Of a DNA stretch of 64,000 nt, positions 35,120 to 44,400 are shown one piece after another (within the stretch, counting starts at the first letter, position 1; each line of letters opens with the position of its first letter). The position numbers and the translations under genes are program-made. Origin of the DNA: Azospirillum brasilense (GTDB lineage Bacteria > Pseudomonadota > Alphaproteobacteria > Azospirillales > Azospirillaceae); the NCBI RefSeq assembly GCF_001315015.1, contig NZ_CP012914.1:2887001-2951000 (forward strand), given 5' to 3'. The notes beneath the pieces are model-generated. The model did no database searches, was not told where the DNA came from, and worked only from the letters and a program-made list of their open reading frames with translations.

Positions 35120-35658
35120 TTGGTTATGACGCGGGAACGCCGGGTCACGAGCTTTGCAAGCCGCAACGAAGGCCTACACGTTGGCGAGCATGGGACGTGG
35201 CTGATGGCGGCGCGACCGCTCGTGTAACCAGATGGGTCTGTGAGTGCGTAATCCCCGATCCGGGATCGTGAGGACGCCCGAGCAGCCCATTCATCGATCC
35301 GGCTTTCGCCGACTTGAGCGGCGGCCCGGCAGCAACAGGGAGGATAGCCTAGGATCCTGCCAAAATGGGCAGCATGAGGGGTAGTTTGGCGGTCCACGTC
35401 GGCGGCCATGCGCGCCAACGCCGCGGTGCGGGAAATCACACAGAAGCCTCCGCTGTCGGGTACGGCGTAAAACCCTTGGCGGCGCGCCCAAGCCACGAAC
35501 TTGGTCACATCCAATGGGCTACGAAGCACGGTTCGGGCGACCCGCTTCACCCTGGTATCCAGCAAGCGCCAATCGACGACAAATGACGGCGGCAACCAGC
35601 GGGGCAGCGCCGCGCGCCGGTGTGCCCATGGCAAGGGGCGTACCGCCGCCACTCTCAT
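35083..35658 (-). CDS. DUF483-like Cys-rich protein, last gene of RiPP operon
   Basis: 191 residues. Two motifs stand out: ILGYPPCCCRAAAQ and, ~45 residues on, ISHVPCSPTCRPSLRLA. The pattern (GYPxCC ... HxPCSxxCxxS) resembles DUF483-type proteins, with conserved cysteines and a histidine that could bind a metal or iron-sulfur cluster. The rest is alpha/beta. The ATG overlaps the GNAT stop (ATGA), so it belongs to the operon. A tailoring or resistance role in RiPP biosynthesis is inferred from context only. Confidence 0.55.
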   Translation of the reverse strand: MRVAAVRPLPWAHRRAALPRWLPPSFVVDWRLLDTRVKRVARTVLRSPLDVTKFVAWARRQGFYAVPDSGGFCVISRTAALARMAADVDRQTTPHAAHFGRILGYPPCCCRAAAQVGESRIDEWAARASSRSRIGDYALTDPSGYTSGRAAISHVPCSPTCRPSLRLAKLVTRRSRVITNHDRTFFPVPET

Positions 35659-36119
35659 CCACGCCGCCAGACCATGACCAGTTGCGTGTGCCCGGGCGTC
35701 TCATCAGCCACGAACCCGGCCTCTTCGGCGGCTCGCCGTGAGGCCACATTCGATTTGCGCATATGGGCGTAGACCGTGTCATAACCACACGCTTCGCACG
35801 CCAAGCGGTAAGCAACGCGCCCGATGCGGCGCCCTTGGCTGCGCTGATTCAGGAAGATCTGAATGGAAGCGTGCTGCCCCAAGGGCGACTCGTCGATGAC
35901 GTTGATGAAGATTTTGCCCGCGCGCTGTTCGCCGACGTGGATGTGCCAGTAGGATCCGCCGGGTCCACCGCCACTGCTTTTGGACCCTTTTCCGGCAACC
36001 AGCGCAACCGTGTCCGCTGGCACGGGATCTTGTGCGTGCGACGGAGGGCTTGACTTTGGATGAGGGGACTTCCGGCCAGCCGCCGTTCGGCGGGGTGCCC
36101 CTTGGGTTTTACTGGCCAT
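35655..36119 (-). CDS. GNAT-type N-acyltransferase of RiPP operon
   Basis: 154 residues from ATG 36119, which lies inside the end of the arginase-like gene (ATGGCCAGTAA, 11-nt overlap). After a basic, Ser/Pro-rich N-terminal tail, the GNAT core includes SYWHIHVGEQRAGKIFINVI, the acyl-CoA-binding turn NQRSQGRRIGRVAYRLACEA (an R/Q-x-x-G-x-G/R type loop) and the C-terminal SNVASRRAAEEAGFVADE. Such enzymes transfer an acyl group from CoA to an amine. In cyclophane RiPP clusters, N-acyltransferases modify the peptide N-terminus or a side-chain amine; an ornithine made by the neighbouring arginase would be a logical acceptor (inference). Confidence 0.75.
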   Translation of the reverse strand: MASKTQGAPRRTAAGRKSPHPKSSPPSHAQDPVPADTVALVAGKGSKSSGGGPGGSYWHIHVGEQRAGKIFINVIDESPLGQHASIQIFLNQRSQGRRIGRVAYRLACEACGYDTVYAHMRKSNVASRRAAEEAGFVADETPGHTQLVMVWRRG

Positions 36120-37128
36120 GGAATGAGCCCCGCGCAGCCACATTGCCGACAATTCGGTTCCACGCTGTCTCCCAGAACTCCGCCGGAAAGAACCCTGGTG
36201 AGACGCCGACCGCCACGCCTTCCAGCCGGTCCACAACGTCGGACGCATGCAGCGTGGCGAAGAGCTCATCAATGCCCGCGAGAACACCGGACAACGGCGT
36301 GTCGTGCCGGTCCGGAGCCTCCGTCCAGTCGCTGTCGCCGTCGAAGCGGTTGCAGAAGAAGTCCATGTCGATATGAAGAAGCACCGGCCATTGCGGCGCG
36401 TCGCGCAGCCATTCATCAACCGCGCATGTGGCCCGATAGACTTTTTCTCCTTGCCCCGCCTCCATCGCGCCCAAGGAGGCCATCGCGACCGCGGGGCGCA
36501 AACCGCCGGGCGACAGAAGTGCGTCCACCTCGGTCGTTGGAAGCAGCCGTCTGGTCACGGTGTCCCGCCCACGGTGGGGAGGGCGCAGGTGCCTGATCTC
36601 GATCCGCTCCACCGCGTGAACCATGGGGGTTAAGAAGGTGCCCATGGAAACCGCACCGCTTTCGATCGCCGCGGTCACGGTGCTGGGCTCCCGCAGGTCG
36701 AAGCGTGCGCCCGTGATGGCATCGGTCCAACCATCGCTGCCGACGACAAGCCTTGGGCTGCCCAAATCCAAGTGATCGTCCACATGAAGGATCAAGGCCT
36801 CGCGGCAGCCCCCGTGCCGTTGGAGCCAGTCACTCCAGGCGTGCAGCGTCCACGTGTCAAAGAGTGATAGAGCAATGCCCGACTCGCACCGGTGCTCCAG
36901 CGGTATGGCCTGGATATCCGGCACGGCCCCTCGCCCCCACCACCGCAGGCCATGCTCAAGCTGTGGGTCGACATACCAGTCGGCCTCGCTGGACCAGTCG
37001 AGCGTGAGGTTCCAGCCTTGCGCGCCTAAGGCTGCGGCGGCCTCCTTGTCGCCAAAATACGACCGAAGCGCTTGCCGCCGTTGTTCGGCGTCTTCGGGGA
37101 GCATGTGCCGGGCGACCGTGATCGCCAT
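36109..37128 (-). CDS. UPF0489 family, peptide-arginase-like enzyme
   Basis: 339 residues from ATG 37128, starting 4 nt after the radical SAM stop. It has the two metal-binding blocks of the arginase fold as seen in UPF0489: LILHVDDHLDLGSP (His115, Asp117, Asp118, His119, Asp121) and LLHIDMDFFCNRFDGD (Asp254, Asp256). Some UPF0489 members, such as OspR, are established peptide arginases that turn arginine residues of a RiPP into ornithine. The precursor beside it has three arginines in its C-terminal twelve residues, which fits. The specific substrate is inferred. Confidence 0.78.
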   Translation of the reverse strand: MAITVARHMLPEDAEQRRQALRSYFGDKEAAAALGAQGWNLTLDWSSEADWYVDPQLEHGLRWWGRGAVPDIQAIPLEHRCESGIALSLFDTWTLHAWSDWLQRHGGCREALILHVDDHLDLGSPRLVVGSDGWTDAITGARFDLREPSTVTAAIESGAVSMGTFLTPMVHAVERIEIRHLRPPHRGRDTVTRRLLPTTEVDALLSPGGLRPAVAMASLGAMEAGQGEKVYRATCAVDEWLRDAPQWPVLLHIDMDFFCNRFDGDSDWTEAPDRHDTPLSGVLAGIDELFATLHASDVVDRLEGVAVGVSPGFFPAEFWETAWNRIVGNVAARGSFHGQ

Positions 37129-37132
37129 GACG

Positions 37133-39253
37133 TCAGCACGCCGCCAGGGCGGCCTCGCCCTCAAGGATATCCAGCAGAGTCCGACCGAAACCGGTGAGCG
37201 GGCAGTCGCGAAGCGTTGCTATGCCTTCGCCAAGCCTCCGATCCGTTTCGGAAATGGTGCCCGCAGCGCGGGACGCTAGATCACCGGTGGACGTCTCGCG
37301 CACATGCATCCACAACCGGCGCAACTCGACGAACACGAACACGGCGTGAAATAGCCCGCTCGGTGGGCGGAGGTCCTCGCGCCAGGGCGACACGATGAGC
37401 CGCTTGGTCGGCTCGACGATCGGCTGCAGCCGTTCCAGCAGATAGAGTTTCTGGTGCCGGTGTTCATGGACGAGGGAATCGGCCAAGTCGTGCGCGGAGA
37501 TCAACCCGGAGCTGGTCCGCACCGACACGAAGAGCGCCCCAGGCACGGCGTTGTCACTGAACGAAACAATCTTATCCGGATGCGCGCTGGGGTCCCGGAT
37601 CACCTGCACGTCCGGACAAACGGCCCGCATTTCGGCGGCGAGTGCCGGTCGCCAAGCCTCGACGATCGCCATCGCCTCCGAGAACGTGGCCCGGGCGCTC
37701 TCCACGACGTCGGCACCCTCAAACTCGACGCTGCCTCCAAACGGCAGGCGCAGCCAAGGGTCGTTGGCCCCGAACCGCAAAGAGCCGGGAAGCGCCTCGC
37801 CGGAACCGCCCCGGTCCAGAAGATAGCGGCCGTAGTCGGGGTCCAGTTGCACGGGGCTGCCGTCCACCGCCTGGGCGGCACCGTAGCGCTCGAACCTCCG
37901 CACGGCTCCTTGCCACGCCACAGTGCCTGGGCAGCAGGCGAGGTCCGCCAAGCGATGCGTGCTGAGCCCGCTTGCCTCCACCCCCATTGACGTGAACGCT
38001 TCGGTGAGGCCACCGGTCCACTCCGATCGGGCTAGGTTCCACAGGTGTTCCATGACAGCCCGCCCCGTCTCGGCTCTTTCAAACGCGGCAAGATCAATCT
38101 CCGTGCCGGCTGTTCGCACGAGCGGGGGGGCAGCCGGCACAACGGTCTGGGCAAGGCGCCGGCGGACGTGGCGGATCAGTCCCAGCATCTCACGGCAGTA
38201 GACAGTCGGCTGGGCAAAGCCATCGGCGGCGTATCGGTGTGGCACAGACCCGCCACCACACACGTCGACCTCAGGACAGGAGCGGCATTTCGGCGCCAGA
38301 CCATCGGGGCACAGGAGCCGGCGATGCCGCTGCATCTGGGGTGAGCCGGCGGCCAACCCGATGGGTGTGTCGTCCAACGACCCGACAAGCTTGGTGGCGC
38401 CTTCGGCGGTCACCTTCAGCACATCGAGATCGTGGTACGTACCGTCCGTTTCAATGGTGATGAGGCTGACGTCGCCAAAGCCAAACGCGTCGGTCCCCGA
38501 GGGCAGCCCAGCTACAGCGTCGAGAAGCGCTTCAAAGAGGCGCAATGGTAGGTGGGCGTACCGATCGAACCACAGATCAAACGCCTCGACGAGCCACCGC
38601 AGGTAAAGGTCGGCATCCGCGTCGCGCCCAGGCGGAGGCCGTACATGGTTGGCGTCGGGCAATAGGAAGTCGAGCTTCGGTGGCGAATGACGGTCGAAAA
38701 ATTCCAAGATTTTGGAGGGCGGGACCTCCGGATCGACGACGGCAATGACCCCAGCGAAGAGGCTTGGTCTTGCGCAAAGACGTTCCAACGCGGCGTAGGC
38801 ACCGTCAAAGCTCGATCCGCCCCGCCGGGTTAGCCGGTGACGGTCGTTGACGTCACGAGGACCGTCGAGGCTAAGCGAAACCGAAATTGTCTCCTCTTCC
38901 AGCAAATCCAACGCCTCGTCGGTGAGCAACAGACCGTTGGTCTGGAGCCCGACATCGATCTGCGCGCGCTCCCCGACCGTTTGTCGCAGCAGCCGTGCAA
39001 AGGCGGCGAGTTCTTCGGCCCCCGCCAGCAGCGGCTCGCCTCCATGAAAAATCACGGCGACCCGATTGATGGCGCGCTCACCAAGGTATTCGACCAAGCG
39101 ATTGGCAAAGGCCGTCTGATGCGACGGCGACAGGAAGCGGGGCATATCGCGCCAGGCTTGATCGGCGTGGTGGTACATGTAGCAATAATCGCAATCCAGA
39201 TTACATCTGGATGCGATTTTCACGAGAAAACTCGATATGCGCGCCGCCTCCAT
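37133..39253 (-). CDS. Radical SAM/SPASM peptide maturase fused to HExxH hydroxylase-type domain
   Basis: 706 residues from ATG 39253, 19 bp after the precursor stop. The radical SAM cluster motif is SRCNLDCDYCYMYHH (Cys17, Cys21, Cys24), with GGEPLL at ~71-76. A SPASM region follows (Cys315, Cys323, Cys326, Cys332, Cys353). From ~380 a second domain ends in SLVHEHRHQKLYLLER, an intact HExxH (His596, His600), and PPSGLFHAVFVFVELRRLWM, whose His636 may be the third ligand. The layout matches FxsB-like proteins, and radical SAM-alphaKG-HExxH fusions are known to form cyclophanes and beta-hydroxylate residues. Many FxsB relatives have an inactivated extension; here the motif is kept. Confidence 0.88.
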   Translation of the reverse strand: MEAARISSFLVKIASRCNLDCDYCYMYHHADQAWRDMPRFLSPSHQTAFANRLVEYLGERAINRVAVIFHGGEPLLAGAEELAAFARLLRQTVGERAQIDVGLQTNGLLLTDEALDLLEEETISVSLSLDGPRDVNDRHRLTRRGGSSFDGAYAALERLCARPSLFAGVIAVVDPEVPPSKILEFFDRHSPPKLDFLLPDANHVRPPPGRDADADLYLRWLVEAFDLWFDRYAHLPLRLFEALLDAVAGLPSGTDAFGFGDVSLITIETDGTYHDLDVLKVTAEGATKLVGSLDDTPIGLAAGSPQMQRHRRLLCPDGLAPKCRSCPEVDVCGGGSVPHRYAADGFAQPTVYCREMLGLIRHVRRRLAQTVVPAAPPLVRTAGTEIDLAAFERAETGRAVMEHLWNLARSEWTGGLTEAFTSMGVEASGLSTHRLADLACCPGTVAWQGAVRRFERYGAAQAVDGSPVQLDPDYGRYLLDRGGSGEALPGSLRFGANDPWLRLPFGGSVEFEGADVVESARATFSEAMAIVEAWRPALAAEMRAVCPDVQVIRDPSAHPDKIVSFSDNAVPGALFVSVRTSSGLISAHDLADSLVHEHRHQKLYLLERLQPIVEPTKRLIVSPWREDLRPPSGLFHAVFVFVELRRLWMHVRETSTGDLASRAAGTISETDRRLGEGIATLRDCPLTGFGRTLLDILEGEAALAAC

Positions 39254-39272
39254 GACTTGCTCCCAAACCCTA

Positions 39273-39461
39273 TCAGGAGCGGCTGTGGCGATGGTGCATG
39301 CGGTCGTAGCTCGTGATGAGCGCACCGTTGTCACTGCCCGCGCGGATGCGCGCCTGGAGACGCTGGATCGCAGGGTTGGACGTGTCAGACCGGAGGATCG
39401 TGCCGCGCACGTCCGTCGCAACGCCGCTGTTCGGTTCGGTCATGGAAACGCTGTCGAGCAT
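39273..39461 (-). CDS. RiPP precursor peptide (candidate)
   Basis: 62 residues. ATG 39461 has GAGGAG 8 nt upstream and is preferred to an in-frame start 14 codons earlier. It reads MLDSVSMTEPNSGVATDVRG ... TSNPAIQRLQARIRAGSDNG and ends ITSYDRMHHRHSRS. The polar leader and short C-terminus rich in Tyr, Arg and His, directly before a radical SAM maturase, are typical of a precursor. Candidate cross-link residues are Tyr52 and His56, His57 or His59; Arg54, Arg58 and Arg61 are possible arginase targets. No protease gene is present in the operon, so leader removal would rely on the host. Confidence 0.78.
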   Translation of the reverse strand: MLDSVSMTEPNSGVATDVRGTILRSDTSNPAIQRLQARIRAGSDNGALITSYDRMHHRHSRS

Positions 39462-39481
39462 GCAAAAGACTCCTCGGAACG

Positions 39482-39577
39482 TCAAAGCGATAAAGCCAGA
39501 CACCCTTTCGGCATTGCCCGGCCCCTAAAGTTGAACAGGCATCGTTCGTATTCATAAGGACGACGCACGTCCTTCAT
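39482..39577 (-). CDS. 31-residue small ORF at the head of the RiPP operon
   Basis: It reads MKDVRRPYEYERCLFNFRGR then AMPKGCLALSL. GGAGAGGG lies 6 nt upstream of ATG 39577, one of the best ribosome sites in the region, and the stop is 20 nt before the precursor's start. It could be a second small peptide, a translational leader for the precursor, or chance. An AAGGACG/CGTCCTT stem covers its first codons and may influence translation. No homolog is known to me. Confidence 0.35.
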   Translation of the reverse strand: MKDVRRPYEYERCLFNFRGRAMPKGCLALSL

Positions 39578-39744
39578 AGTTTACCCTCTCCGCGCTGTTT
39601 ATTCCACATTATCGTCTCCCAAAGCGAGTCATGCGGCGCATCCTTAGCAACCTAAGGAATTCGCTTTCGCGTAATCGGGCCACTCACTGGCGACGACCTC
39701 CCCGGCGCCGCGGCATTGGTCCCCCAAAGGCGCGCGCTTAACGT

Positions 39745-39955
39745 CAGGCCCGGGCCGGCTACACCCGCTGGTGCGGCTGGCTGAGCGTCGGTCCCTTCGG
39801 CGGCGCCCCGTACGTGCTCGAGATGAACTTGGAGCACTGCGCGACCGTCTGACGCTCGCCGCAATCCGCCTGCGCCTCGCCGCCCTCGGCGAGGCACACC
39901 GCCGTGCCGGTCACCCCTTCGACGCCCGCCGCCTCCGACATCATCGGCGTGTTTG
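39745..39955 (+). pseudogene. Integrase fragment related to the 5409-6512 recombinase
   Basis: YTRWCGWLSVGPFGGAPYVL matches YTRWCGWLGVDPLGGDPYVI of the intact integrase. After a stop the match resumes in another frame (LTLAAIRLRLAALGEAHRRAGHPF). Only the N-terminal core-binding region remains. It shows that this integrase family was once present twice in the window. Confidence 0.75.
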
Positions 39956-40005
39956 ACGGCAATTGGCCACCCCCTGAGCGCCGCGCGGCGTCAGGGCGCC
40001 CTGGA

Positions 40006-40170
40006 AATCCAGCCAAAATTTGGCCTCGTCACTGATAAGCTGGACCAGAATGGTAAAAACCTGGACTCGTTCTGGGCCGACGAATGCGCCTTTGAGACGG
40101 TGTAGGGTAGCGGACGATGGACGGTCCGGCAGAACCGCTGATCGGTTCCGAGGTCCGGTCTCTCCGCGAT
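40006..40170. repeat. Decayed element remnant, related to 414-600
   Basis: Shares several blocks with 414-600 in the same orientation (see that entry). On the minus strand it reads VQLISDEAKFWLDFQG, like the Asp block of an IS630/mariner-type transposase. It joins directly to an IS1380 fragment on its right. Confidence 0.4.
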
Positions 40171-40239
40171 GGCCCGACACGGCATGCCGGTGTCACTCGC
40201 TGTGATCGACGTAGTACTGCTGCCAGATCTCGCTGCGCT

Positions 40240-40514
40240 CCATGACGGATCATCTCCGCCAGCGTGTGCTGGATGCGCTCGGGAGCGCGCGGGTCCTCTA
40301 TGCAGCGCGCCAGGCGCTCGCAGATCCCAAGCCGCCGATCGATCGCGGCCAGCAGCAGAACGCCGGCGTCGGAGGTGAGACGGTCGCCATCGAAGGCGGC
40401 GTGAACCGGCTTGCCGGCAACCGGTGACAAGCCGGGCAAAACCCCAGTACTCTCGGCCATGGCGGGCGTGAACTCCGTTGATCCGTGGTGAGACTGCTTC
40501 AGCACCAGAATCAT
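40240..40514 (-). pseudogene. IS1380 family transposase, N-terminal fragment
   Basis: From ATG 40514 it reads PVAGKPVHAAFDGDRLTSDA, GVLLLAAIDRRLGICERLAR and IQHTLAEMIR, the conserved N-terminus of IS1380 transposases. Homology stops about 90 codons in. An IS1380-like end (tggtgaattatccgggcta) lies at about 40564-40582 outside the fragment. Confidence 0.8.
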
Positions 40515-40582
40515 ACACGAATTCAGCGGCTTATCCTCGCACCCGCCGCCCCAGCTTCAGCCCTGGTGAATTATCCGGGCTA

Positions 40583-40926
40583 ACTTTACCTGGAGAAATT
40601 TTCCGGTCTCAGGTCTCGCACCAGTTACCAATAAGACCTAAGACACGCTGACTTTAGGTGATGGGTGATGCTCATAACTTTCGCTCAAATTGCAAAAGCG
40701 CATGAAGCGTATATATTTTAATTTCACTTTTAGCTTTTTGCGTCCCTTTAGCGTGTTGCGACGCGAAACGAACTCTAGGAAAACCAACCCTGGACAGCGC
40801 TTATTAGGTTTCATGGCCTCACGATAAGGGTCTCCAGGGGACGGCGGCTTTCCTCATCCAACTTCAGGAGCATCAGTGGGCGGCTTCTTGCCAGGACTGT
40901 TCTAAGAAAAGAAATTGGAGAAAATT
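40583..40926. other. AT-richer intergenic region upstream of the RTX locus
   Basis: No gene is seen between the IS1380 end and ATG 40927. Composition changes to lower GC, continuing into the following genes. It contains the promoter candidate at 40690-40717. Confidence 0.45.
40690..40717 (+). promoter_or_regulatory. Candidate sigma-70-type promoter
   Basis: TTGCAA and TATATT with a 16-bp spacer, about 210 bp before ATG 40927. A plausible match in AT-rich DNA; unsupported otherwise. Confidence 0.3.
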
Positions 40927-41364
40927 ATGATCCACTGTCCCGAGATGGGCAGCACATTGATGCGCTGTGTGAGGCCAATTTTTGCCGGCATATCTGCTGG
41001 CATGCTGATGCTTGCGCTTCAAGCTTGGGAAGGTGCTGCCATGGGCAATAGTCCAGTGTTCCGTTTTGAAGATTATAGTGGGCTTTCAAACGAAGAGGCG
41101 AAGAAGGCTGTATCAGAGCATCTTGAGAAGATGTTTCCAAGTGGGTCTTTGGCGGATAATCCAAAGAAATATTTAGAGAATGCCGGAGCTAAATGCCAGG
41201 AGCTTGCGAAATACCCAGGGTTTTACTACTGCACATACAACCATTCAGCTGGTGGAATAAGATCTATATTTGTGACAATAGAGTGGAAGATTCTCATATG
41301 GTACAGCGATGGCAAAAGATATGTTTCAAAAATAGAAGTGAATAGAGGGGCGACAGGACCTTGA
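40927..41364 (+). CDS. Hypothetical exported/anchored protein upstream of RTX gene
   Basis: 145 residues from ATG 40927, with GGAG at 40917-40920 upstream. A hydrophobic N-terminal stretch (FAGISAGMLMLALQAWEGAA) is a signal peptide or anchor. The remainder is polar with aromatic beta-type segments (YPGFYYCTYNHSAGGIRSIF). It lies 39 bp before the RTX gene in the same direction, so co-expression is likely. It could be an accessory, chaperone or immunity protein for the RTX product. No family was recognised. Confidence 0.5.
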   Translation: MIHCPEMGSTLMRCVRPIFAGISAGMLMLALQAWEGAAMGNSPVFRFEDYSGLSNEEAKKAVSEHLEKMFPSGSLADNPKKYLENAGAKCQELAKYPGFYYCTYNHSAGGIRSIFVTIEWKILIWYSDGKRYVSKIEVNRGATGP

Positions 41365-41403
41365 CCGCTGCAACTAAACCCAATCCTCTAATAGGAGACC
41401 AAA

Positions 41404-44400
41404 ATGGAAACAATAGAAGTCCGGTACAAGCCAGTCACTACTTTGGGCGTTGATACGGGCTTCTACCATAAATATTTGGTCTATACTAATTCTTCTGGCG
41501 ATCAATATTACGCCCGCGGCGGTCCGGCAAGCCGAACGGATAGCGATTTGGGAAGTGGTGGGGGCAGCGACAGCAGCGGCAGTTCTGGAGGCAGTGGTTC
41601 AGGTGATAACGTACCCTTTGGGCGAATCGAAACTGAATACGGAGAATACGCGCCAGGCACTATCGACTTCGACCAGGACGGCACCCATCCGCGCGAGGTT
41701 TTGAAAGAAGGCAACGACCTATCGGGTGATTGGGACCGCATCAAGCAGAACATGGACGACATAGAACGCTCCAATACACCTTACAATCCAGCAGGACCAA
41801 ACAGTAATTCGGCGGTTGATAGTGCACTGGATGGCACGGATATTCCCCGCCCCCAGTTGGATGACACTCTGTACCCGTCCCCCGGATCTGACGAACAGAT
41901 CAACACCGAGGAGTCCGATGATGAGGACGACTCAGAAACCCCGCCTACTCCTGACGGGCCTGGAGATCCATCGGATTGGCCGTCTGACAATCCTGCCCAT
42001 CCAGGTATGGACGGGGCCGGTCAGATGGCTTCACCTATCATTCTTGATCTCGACGGCGATGGGGTAGAAACAACAACCTTCGCCGTGCAGTTTGATCATG
42101 ACGCCAACGGCTTTGCTGAACGCTCCGCCTGGGTGGGCCAGGACGATGGCCTGCTGGTTCTTGATCGCGACGGTAACGGGCAGATCGACAGCGGACGAGA
42201 GCTATTCGGCAACAACACTTTGCTGGCAAACGGAACTAACGCCAGCAATGGGTTTTTGGCTTTGGCGGAACAGGACGACAACGGTGACGGACGTATTGAT
42301 GCCACTGATGCGGCTTGGCAGACACTACGAATTTGGCGTGATCTGAACCAAGACGGTGTTGCCGACACGGGCGAGTTGGCAACCTTAGCCGACTCCGGCA
42401 TTCAGGCACTCTCGCTCAGCTATGCTGATTCCGCTTTTACCGATGGCTATGGCAACGAACACCGCCAAGTTGGCACCTTCACCCGTTCCGACGGAAGTTC
42501 CGGCACCGCAACGGACGTCTGGTTCAAAGCCGATCTGAGCAACACCATGCCGCCACACTCCGTTCCAATCAGCAGCACCATCGCAGCGCTGCCGGACATG
42601 AAAGGAATGGGCAATGTTCGTAGCCTGCACCAAGCAATGGCGCTGGACTCCAGCCTGACAGATTTGGTGTGGCAGTTCACCACCGAAACCAGTGTTTCGG
42701 GCCGTAACATGCTGATAGAACAAATTATGCTGCGCTGGACTGGAAGCGACGGCGTAATCCCGGATAGCCGCGGCCTATACGTGGACGCACGGCATCTGTC
42801 AGCGCTCGAGGCGTTATCTGGAAAGCCTTTCCTCCAGTTGGGCACCTCATCCAACCCGCGGTGGCAGGCTGGAGCGGAGCTGGAGCGGACCTACGCGGCT
42901 GTTCGGGAACAGGTCTACGCTAGCCTGATGGCTCAAAGCCACTTCGCTGCAGAATACGAACTGCTGCAGGCGCGCGGTTATGACAACGGGCTGATCGCCT
43001 TAGCCTACGACTGCATACAAGGCGCAGACAACCCCGCGATGGCGATTGGGCTGGCAGAGTTCGTCCGGATTAGTCAGCAGAATGGGACGCACGCCTCACC
43101 GGCTTTCGTTGTGTTTCGTGACATAATTTCTACCTATGCGCCGTTATTGGCAGTGGCGCTGCCCAGTCGAGGCAATGATGGCATTGTGGGCACCTTTGGT
43201 AATGACCTGATCGATGGTTGGACAGGCAACGATACGCTGGCCGGGGGAGAGGGCAATGATACCTATCGCTTCGGTCACGGCTACGGTCAGGACACCATCA
43301 TGGAGAGCGGTGGTGACGACGAGATCCTGATGAATGCAGGCATCAAGCCGTCCGATGTAACGCTCTCGGTCGATGGAGTCGATCTTCTCATTACCGTCGG
43401 CACTGATGGCGACGCCCTAAGGATTATTAACTTTTACGCCTCGCCTATCAACGGTATAGAGCGAGTCCGCTTTGCCGACGGTACGATTATGGCACTTGAC
43501 GATGGCCAAAACCTCATCGGCGATGATGGTGCCAACCAGCTAAGTGGTCAATGGCTGAACGACTCACTCAACGGTGCCGCCGGCAATGACACGCTGTACG
43601 GCTATATTGGAAATGATACCCTTGACGGTGCTGCTGGCAATGACCTGCTCCTAGGGGGCATCGGCAACGACCTGCTCTTTGGGGGCAACGGAGCTGATAC
43701 GCTGAGTGGCGAGGGGGGCAAAGACATACTGGACGGTGGCGCCGGCAATGACCTACTTCTCGGCGGTTCGGACACCGATACTTATGTTCTCACCCGCGCG
43801 GGCGGCGCGGATTTGGTGTCTGACGATACAGACGGTGTAGCCGATCGCATCTATGTGGCAGACGCAACCTCCGCTGACACCACCTTGACCCTCTCTGGCA
43901 ACGATCTGGTCGTGACTATCGCCGACAGTGGCGCCTCACTAACAGTCATCAACTTCACCAACCGGTCCCAGATCAGCGAGATTGTCTTCACCGACGGTAC
44001 AGTGTGGGACTACAGCGCAATTGTCTCCCACTTTGTATCTACGACCAGTGGCGACGATATTATGATTGGTTTTGCTCATAGCGATACCCTCGATGGCGGG
44101 GCTGGCAACGACACCATTAATGGTGCCAGCGGAAACGATGTCATCATCGGTGGAATAGGCGATGACTTGCTTTCGGGTGACCTCGGCAACGACACCTACC
44201 ATTTCGGCCGCGGCTCCGGTCAGGACACCATCCGGGACTTCGACAACATCAACGGCAACCTCGACACGGTGGTGTTCGGCACCGGCATCACGGCTGCGGA
44301 CCTGACCTTCTCGTTCGCCAACAGCGGCGCCGATCTGGTGATCGGCATCGCCGGCAGCACCGACACCCTGACCCTGGACGACGATCTCGTCGCGTCCATG

